Assembly: GCF_001429605.1 (NCBI RefSeq) | Contig: NZ_LMSS01000004.1 | Coordinates: 372,001 to 436,000 of the forward strand | DNA length: 64,000 bases | Reading direction: 5' to 3' | Source: Phycicoccus sp. Soil802 | GTDB taxonomy: Bacteria > Actinomycetota > Actinomycetes > Actinomycetales > Dermatophilaceae | Shown here: positions 59,399 to 64,000 of the stretch, in pieces | How positions within the stretch are numbered: the stretch's first letter is position 1 | How the letters are laid out: each line of letters starts with the position of its first letter | The notes under the pieces: model-generated | What the model saw: the letters and a program-made list of their open reading frames with translations, nothing else | Told to the model about the DNA's origin: nothing | The model's database searches: none | Made by a program: the position numbers and the translations under genes

Positions 59399-59821
59399 AT
59401 GCACACCACGCTGCCACTGCTCGCGGGAATGGTCTCGACGACCATCTTCGCCGGCAGCGTGCTGCCCATGCTGGTCAAGGCGGTTCGCAGCCGCGACCTC
59501 TCGTCCTACAGCCTGGGCAACCTCGCGCTCGCCAACGTCGGCAACGTCGTCCACTCGGTCTACGTCTTCAGCCTGCCTGCCGGCCCGCTCTGGGTGCTGC
59601 ACTCCTTCTACCTGCTGAGCACCGGCCTGATGCTCGGGTGGTACCTGCGCTGGGGTCGCGGGGCAGGGCGCTCGCCGAACCCTCAGGACGTGAGGTCGCG
59701 ACGCATCACCAGTCGGGGCAGCTTGCTGGCCACCGCAGCGGTCGTCCCCACCACCGAGAACCCGTTCCGCTCGAACATCGCCCTGGTCCCCACGAACGCC
59801 ATGGTGAGGTCCATCCGCTGA
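59399..59821 (+). CDS. PQ-loop (SemiSWEET-like) membrane protein with odd C-terminus
   Basis: Residues 1-90 are a three-helix PQ-loop-like unit (GSVLPMLVKAVRSRDLSSYS, LGNLALANVGNVVHSVYVF, SFYLLSTGLMLGWYLRWGRG). The last 45 residues are read antisense through the convergent GNAT gene and look unnatural; a one-base shift would stop at TGA near 59690. Either a 139-base convergent overlap or a 3' frameshift. Sugar-transport activity is only a family guess. Confidence 0.65.
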   Translation: MHTTLPLLAGMVSTTIFAGSVLPMLVKAVRSRDLSSYSLGNLALANVGNVVHSVYVFSLPAGPLWVLHSFYLLSTGLMLGWYLRWGRGAGRSPNPQDVRSRRITSRGSLLATAAVVPTTENPFRSNIALVPTNAMVRSIR

Positions 59822-60288
59822 TCACCGGGGTCGACTGGGTGGGCCTCGACGGCGGGCGCGCCGTGGGCGGCGGCATACTCCAGCGCACCCTCGATGAGGT
59901 GGGCGGTGACGCCGCGCCTGCGGAAGCCGGACCGCACCACGACGCAGACGATGCTCCAGACCGGCACGTCGTCGACGGGCAGCATCAGCTTCGACTGCGC
60001 GAGCCGGGGGATCTCCGCGCGCGGGCCGATGTTGCACCAGCCGACCGGCTCGCCGTCGAGGTAGGTGACGACGCCGGGCGGGTGCTCGCGCTCGCAGAGG
60101 GCCCGCATCGCCTTCTCCCGGGCGTCCTTGCCGGTGCCGCCGAGCTCGGTGATCTCCTTGGTCTGGATGCGGTGCGACAGGCACCAGCAGTGAGTGGGGC
60201 GACGGTTCTTGTTGATGACGTCGGCGAAGTCCTCGAACCGGTCGGGCGTCACCGGGTGCGTCTCCCAGCTCGGCTCAGTCACGCTCAT
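59683..60288 (-). CDS. GNAT N-acetyltransferase
   Basis: A 201-residue GNAT protein: RPTHCWCLSHRIQTKEITEL, GEPVGWCNIGPRAEIPRL, VPVWSIVCVVVRSGFRRRGV (acetyl-CoA loop) and GFSVVGTTAAVASKLPRLVM. The substrate is unknown. The first residues MSVTEPSWE follow a modest ribosome-binding site. Its 3' end is overlapped by the convergent PQ-loop gene. Confidence 0.88.
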   Translation of the reverse strand: MSVTEPSWETHPVTPDRFEDFADVINKNRRPTHCWCLSHRIQTKEITELGGTGKDAREKAMRALCEREHPPGVVTYLDGEPVGWCNIGPRAEIPRLAQSKLMLPVDDVPVWSIVCVVVRSGFRRRGVTAHLIEGALEYAAAHGAPAVEAHPVDPGDQRMDLTMAFVGTRAMFERNGFSVVGTTAAVASKLPRLVMRRDLTS

Positions 60289-60359
60289 GCCCCCACCTTG
60301 GCAGCCCTTCCGGACACCCGCTGTCCGGTATGCCGCGCGGCGGCACTGCTACTGGCCGT

Positions 60360-60415
60360 CGAGTGAGCGCCAACCCACTCTCAGACCCCCGCGAAGATCG
60401 GTTGGCGCTCACTCG
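60360..60415. terminator. Hairpin overlapping the stop of the peptidase gene
   Basis: Perfect 16-bp stem CGAGTGAGCGCCAACC (60360-60375) with 60400-60415. The right arm contains the stop codon of the leftward peptidase gene. Confidence 0.7.
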
Positions 60416-62391
60416 GCCATGGCGGAATCGGCCGGTTCGGTGGCAGCCGGCTGGGAGTCGACTACCGGGACGGCGGGCACTGCCTTGCGACGCTTGCGGC
60501 GCCGGACCACCAGCGCCACACCCGCGCCGGCGAGGAGCACGACGAGGAGGATGGCGGCTCCGGCCCGGGTCGACCACGAGCTGCGCGACAAGGCCGTCTC
60601 GAGCGCCCGGTCGGCAGCCTTCGTGTCGCCCTTGACGACGGCTGTGCGGGCGTCCGCGAGCGGCTCGGCGGGGCGCAGGACCAGCGCCCCCAAGCGAGCG
60701 AGCGGGTTGGGGGAGTCGGTGTCTGCGCGCAGCTTGGCGTAGCGGCCGGCCTGGCTGGTGAAGGCGGTCAGCTGGGCGGCGACCACCTTGTAGTCGTCCA
60801 CATCAGCCGCGACCTCGTAGGCGTGCCGAACTCCGGTGACAGGGAGTCCGGACCGCGTGGCTGCCTGTTGCGCCGCAACGGCTTTCGCGGCGAGCTCTCC
60901 GGTCCGCGCCAGCTCCCGCTTGGCGTCGGCAAAGCTCCAGTCGTACATCGCGGACCGCACCCCGCGCGGAGGTGCCCACTCGCCATCGGCACGGTCGCGC
61001 GCGGCATACGCGGTGCGGGTGGTGCCGCGCAGCGCGATGGCGGAGGCGTCGCCCTTGCCCAACACCCACGTGGTCATGGACGCCTTGGTCGCGCGGTTGC
61101 CGCCCTCGACCTCGAAGGCGTCGTAGGCCTGCTTCCAGCTGCTCGCGTGGGTCGCCACGCTGCGGTCGCCCGCGGCGTCGTAGACGGAGTGGCTGGAGGT
61201 GAGCATCCGGACGACGTCCGGTCGCTGGGCGGCCGGGACGCCGGCCATCAGCTCGTGGACCGCTCGCCAGGACGCGGGGTAGCCGTAGGACTCGGCGGCG
61301 GTCGCGGAGGACGAGTCCCAGGCCCAGTCGTTGAGCGCGAAGGCGCCCTTCTGGGTCGGGCGGACGGTGGGGCGCGGGGAGTCCTTGGCCTTGAGCGCCT
61401 TGGTGGTCTGGGTGGCCAGCTCCTGGGCGAGGCCCTCGAGCAGCCAGCGCTCGTCGAGGTGCTCGGTGTCGACCCAGGCGTGCGCCAGCTCGTGGGCCAG
61501 CAGGGCGTGGTCGAGGGTCTCGTTGACGGTGATGCCGGTGGTGGTGAACTGGCCGTCCCAGCCGTAGACCTGGGCGCTGTAGTCCTCGGTGATGATCGTC
61601 CGGGCCTGCGGCCACTTCTGTCCGGTGAGCTTCTCGAGGGTGGTGACGGTGGTGGGCAGCCGGTCGGCGACGAAGGTCTGCCAGGCCCGGTCGCCGGGGA
61701 AGGCCTGGACGGTGAAGGTCGCCTTGCCGACGGTGACCTTGCGGGACGTCGACTGGGAGATGTCGCGCATCGAGACGGCGGACATCAGCCCGCCGGTGCC
61801 GCCGCCGGTGATGGTGGCGACGCGGGTGTCGCCGTTGGTCACCTCGGTGAACTTCTCGCTCACGTCGAGGGTCAGCCACCGCGGCGACTCGAGGTCGATG
61901 GTGGCCTGACCGGCGTCGCCCGGGGCGTAGGTGTCGATGGCGACGAAGCCGGGTCCGACCCGACCGGAGGCCTTGGAGCGGGGAGGGGCGCCCTTGACGC
62001 TGTAGGTCACCGTGATCGTGCGGCTCTGGCCGTAGAGCAGCTGGCTGGGGAAGTCGATCTCCGCGAACGTGAGACCACGCCGGGTCGCGACCTTGGCCGG
62101 CAGGGTGCTTCCCCGCGAGAGCGCCTTGAGCCCGGTCGCGCCGTTCGGGAGCCACAGCGCGTAGCCGGTCCAGTAGGAGTAGCGGCCACCGGACGGCGGC
62201 ACCTGGTTGGTCACCGTCACGGTCGTCGTCACCCGGACGGGAGTGCCCTTGTCGGAGACGACGTAGCGGCTGTGCCCCTTCTCGCCCAGACCGTTGTCGG
62301 CCGCGGCCGGCGTGGCGGTGGCCAGGACTGCGGCGCAGCCCAGGGCCGTGGATGTGAGCACAGCGGCATGGAGCCGTCCCCCCGTTTTCAT
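60409..62391 (-). CDS. Membrane-anchored M1-type (HExxH) peptidase-like protein
   Basis: A 660-residue exported protein. Signal peptide to about residue 32 (AAA-DN); zinc site LAHELAHAWVDTEHLDERWL with Glu 18-20 residues later in LLEGLAQELATQ (gluzincin); a single C-terminal transmembrane helix (AGAAILLVVLLAGAGVALVV) and a RRRKRRK stop-transfer tail put the catalytic part outside. ATG 62391 is the first with a signal peptide; the longer frame is shadow. Cell-surface aminopeptidase-like activity is inferred. Confidence 0.85.
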   Translation of the reverse strand: MKTGGRLHAAVLTSTALGCAAVLATATPAAADNGLGEKGHSRYVVSDKGTPVRVTTTVTVTNQVPPSGGRYSYWTGYALWLPNGATGLKALSRGSTLPAKVATRRGLTFAEIDFPSQLLYGQSRTITVTYSVKGAPPRSKASGRVGPGFVAIDTYAPGDAGQATIDLESPRWLTLDVSEKFTEVTNGDTRVATITGGGTGGLMSAVSMRDISQSTSRKVTVGKATFTVQAFPGDRAWQTFVADRLPTTVTTLEKLTGQKWPQARTIITEDYSAQVYGWDGQFTTTGITVNETLDHALLAHELAHAWVDTEHLDERWLLEGLAQELATQTTKALKAKDSPRPTVRPTQKGAFALNDWAWDSSSATAAESYGYPASWRAVHELMAGVPAAQRPDVVRMLTSSHSVYDAAGDRSVATHASSWKQAYDAFEVEGGNRATKASMTTWVLGKGDASAIALRGTTRTAYAARDRADGEWAPPRGVRSAMYDWSFADAKRELARTGELAAKAVAAQQAATRSGLPVTGVRHAYEVAADVDDYKVVAAQLTAFTSQAGRYAKLRADTDSPNPLARLGALVLRPAEPLADARTAVVKGDTKAADRALETALSRSSWSTRAGAAILLVVLLAGAGVALVVRRRKRRKAVPAVPVVDSQPAATEPADSAMAE

Positions 62392-62687
62392 GCCGTGCAG
62401 TATTCCTGTGAGGGCCGACAGGTGCGTGCGGAACCGGGCGAAACGTCCGGGAAAACTGCCGGTTCGCGCCTCGTCCGGCGTCCACACCACATGTGGGGGA
62501 GGCAACGTTGGACAAACCCCAGATGTTGATGCCTCTGACGTCACATCAGTCACAGCAGCACCAGTTTGAACGTCACTGCGGCGTGTCGCGCCGCGCCCTC
62601 ACAGGCCGCTGACCTGCGGCGATGCAGACTCAGCCAGCAGTTTCGGTGAACCGCTTGCGTCCTAGGTCACAGCGAGGCAGACTATCC
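62392..62687. other. Intergenic region upstream of the peptidase gene
   Basis: Part of the 447-base gap between the peptidase start and nrdR. It must hold the peptidase promoter; nothing distinctive was recognised here. The right half holds the NrdR and DnaA-like boxes listed separately. Confidence 0.4.
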
Positions 62688-62731
62688 CTACATCTAGTGG
62701 TTACACCGCTGTAGTTCGTCCACATGTAGTG
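62688..62731. promoter_or_regulatory. nrdR: Pair of NrdR boxes
   Basis: CTACATCTAGTG (62688-62699) and CCACATGTAGTG (62720-62731) match the core CWATATATWGTG 10 and 9 of 12. Their starts are 32 bases apart, three helical turns, the spacing usual for cooperative NrdR binding. They should repress nrdR-nrdJ when dATP is high. Confidence 0.72.
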
Positions 62732-62790
62732 CACAGGGCGAGGCGGGTTACCCACACGTTGTCCCCAGATCGTCCACACCGCAGTCCACA
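62716..62790 (+). promoter_or_regulatory. Cluster of DnaA-box-like sites
   Basis: Compared with TTGTCCACA: TCGTCCACA at 62716-62724 and 62770-62778 and TTGTCCCCA at 62759-62767 each differ at one base, CAGTCCACA at 62782-62790 at two. All four have the same orientation, within 75 bases upstream of nrdR. Confidence 0.4.
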
Positions 62791-62838
62791 AGCACGGCGT
62801 CCCCAGCACGGGAAAACGCACGAGGGAGGAGAGCCAGC

Positions 62839-63363
62839 ATGCACTGTCCGTTCTGCCGGCACACCGACTCCCGCGTGATGGACTCGCGCACCACTGACGA
62901 CGGCAGCTCGATCCGCCGGCGTCGCCAGTGCCCCGAGTGCGGGCGCCGCTTCACCACCATCGAGACGGCCAGCCTGACGGTCACCAAGCGCTCCGGCGCG
63001 AGCGAGCCGTTCAGCCGCAGCAAGGTCCTCGTCGGGGTCCGCAAGGCCTGCCAGGGCCGCCCGGTCACCGAGGACGACCTCGCCCTCCTGGCCCAGCGGG
63101 TCGAGGAGTGCATCCGCCAGCAGGGACAGGCCGAGGTCGACGCCCACGAGGTCGGGCTCGCCATCCTCGGGCCGCTGCGGGAGCTCGACGAGGTGGCCTA
63201 CCTGCGCTTCGCGAGCGTCTACCAGGCGTTCGAGAGCCTCGAGGACTTCGAGGGCGCCATCACCCTGCTCCGCGCCGAGCGCGAAGCCACCGGCACCGAG
63301 CCTGAACCGCGGCCCGACCATTCTTCTGAATCACATACCAGCGCCGGTATGCCGCCGGGCTGA
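62839..63363 (+). CDS. nrdR: Transcriptional regulator NrdR
   Basis: A 174-residue repressor of ribonucleotide reductase genes. Zinc ribbon with Cys3/Cys6 (MHCPFC) and Cys31/Cys34 (QCPECG), [20 protein letters not shown] linker, then an ATP-cone domain ([20 protein letters not shown] and [20 protein letters not shown]) that senses dATP/ATP. GGAGGAGAG lies nine bases before the ATG. Paired NrdR boxes upstream indicate autoregulation. It is followed by nrdJ. Confidence 0.97.
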   Translation: MHCPFCRHTDSRVMDSRTTDDGSSIRRRRQCPECGRRFTTIETASLTVTKRSGASEPFSRSKVLVGVRKACQGRPVTEDDLALLAQRVEECIRQQGQAEVDAHEVGLAILGPLRELDEVAYLRFASVYQAFESLEDFEGAITLLRAEREATGTEPEPRPDHSSESHTSAGMPPG

Positions 63364-63456
63364 GCCCGCGGCATACCCCACCGTCCGCATCGCCCGCGTC
63401 CGCAGCCCGATGCCGAGGACCACAGCACCACCACAGCGGGGATCACGAGCAGCACC

Positions 63457-63475
63457 GCGGCACTGTCAGTGCCGC
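63457..63475 (+). terminator. Hairpin between nrdR and nrdJ
   Basis: GCGGCACTG-T-CAGTGCCGC, perfect 9-bp arms, 50 bases before the nrdJ start. It may attenuate transcription from the shared promoter or end the nrdR message. No T-run. Confidence 0.55.
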
Positions 63476-63525
63476 ACGAGACAATCATCAAGAAGAAACA
63501 CCAGGGGCTAGGGAGGCCACCAGAA

Positions 63526-64000
63526 ATGACTGAAACCGCAGGGGCACGTGCAGGTGCCCGGAAGACGTCCGGCAAGGGCGTCAAGGTAGAGCGGATCTAC
63601 ACCACCCCTGGTGTGCACCCGTACGACGAGGTGACGTGGGAGAAGCGCGACGTCGTCCAGCAGAACTGGAAGACCGGCGAGACGATCTTCGAGCAGCGCG
63701 GGGTGGAGTTCCCCGACTTCTGGAGCGTCAACGCCTCCACGATCGTCACCACGAAGTACTTCCGCGGCGCGCTCGGCACCGACAAGCGCGAGACCGGGCT
63801 CAAGCAGCTCATCGACCGCGTCGTGCTGACCTACGTCAAGGCGGGCAAGGACCACGGCTACTTCGCCAACGCGGAGGACGCCGAGGTCTTCGAGCACGAG
63901 CTGACCTACGCCCTGCTGCACCAGGTGTTCAGCTTCAACTCGCCCGTGTGGTTCAACGTCGGCACGCAGAGCCCGCAGCAGGTCAGCGCCTGCTTCATCC
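63526..64000 (+). CDS. nrdJ: Adenosylcobalamin-dependent ribonucleotide reductase (partial)
   Basis: The first 158 residues of a class II RNR: MTETAGARAGARKTSGKGVK start, then IYTTPGVHPYDEVTWEKRDV, FWSVNASTIVTTKYFRGALG and SPVWFNVGTQSPQQVSACFI where the window ends. It reduces ribonucleoside diphosphates to deoxy forms using coenzyme B12. GGGAGG lies nine bases before the ATG. It is the natural partner of the NrdR repressor upstream. Confidence 0.95.
   Translation, partial: MTETAGARAGARKTSGKGVKVERIYTTPGVHPYDEVTWEKRDVVQQNWKTGETIFEQRGVEFPDFWSVNASTIVTTKYFRGALGTDKRETGLKQLIDRVVLTYVKAGKDHGYFANAEDAEVFEHELTYALLHQVFSFNSPVWFNVGTQSPQQVSACFI

Noticed and set aside
63364-63525. Cobalamin riboswitch before nrdJ
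   Set aside because: The gap is too short and no B12-box could be found; NrdR boxes upstream of nrdR explain control.

Overview
The window is a chromosomal segment of a very GC-rich actinobacterium, most likely of the Intrasporangiaceae type (Janibacter/Terrabacter/Phycicoccus relatives). This is inferred from codon use, frequent GTG starts, leaderless genes, ATGA/GTGA gene overlaps, long-stem terminators with little or no U-tract, and core neighbourhoods such as leuS-degV-plsY-comEA-comEC, lexA divergent from a LysM protein, and nrdR-nrdJ.

Region 1 (1-5.0 kb): the end of a histidine phosphatase gene, then tRNA-Ala(GGC). The last 44 bases of the tRNA region are repeated exactly at 4933-4976, bracketing a 4.5-kb cassette with no integrase. 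It carries two small membrane proteins and, across a 25-bp palindrome, a NarL/LuxR-type two-component system. Region 2 (5.1-8.8 kb): a leftward operon (quinone-oxidoreductase-like enzyme, alpha/beta hydrolase, TetR regulator) behind a good promoter with a candidate operator, then a GAF-ANTAR regulator. Region 3 (9-16.3 kb): envelope proteins and a stress-signalling block. Its centre is a four-gene overlapping operon: a sigma factor fused to a zinc-finger segment and an RsbT-type ATPase, then RsbR, RsbS and a free-standing RsbU N-terminal domain. An RsbA-like anti-sigma protein lies nearby. This arrangement looks like a shortened stressosome pathway and is the main candidate for an undescribed system.

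Region 4 (16.6-35 kb): mostly accessory functions: arylamine N-acetyltransferase, a DUF4396 protein behind a CsoR-like operator, lysoplasmalogenase, a large FAD oxidoreductase, a translationally coupled holin-X/DUF3618 membrane operon with two mutually exclusive hairpins, a DUF72 protein, histidine phosphatase plus NAD(P)H-hydrate dehydratase, a cluster of four overlapping glycosyltransferase genes, and a GntA-like N-hydroxylase with DUF1989, hemerythrin and ANTAR proteins. Region 5 (35-50.9 kb): core genes. leuS sits behind a short leader peptide with three Leu codons and hairpins, followed by degV, plsY, comEA and comEC; then a LysR regulator, a patatin, a sirtuin, small enzymes, and lexA with a cluster of SOS-box-like sites facing a LysM cell-division-inhibitor candidate. 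Region 6 (50.9-64 kb): a secreted CHAP protein, an AlkZ-like glycosylase, oxidoreductases, a TPR-LuxR regulator, a membrane-anchored HExxH peptidase, and nrdR-nrdJ behind paired NrdR boxes and DnaA-like boxes; nrdJ runs off the end.

A feature no annotation explains is the octamer CGGCATAC/GTATGCCG. I counted 36 copies by eye, 18 in each orientation, where base composition alone would give about two. It is twice as dense in the core half (after 35 kb) as in the accessory half.
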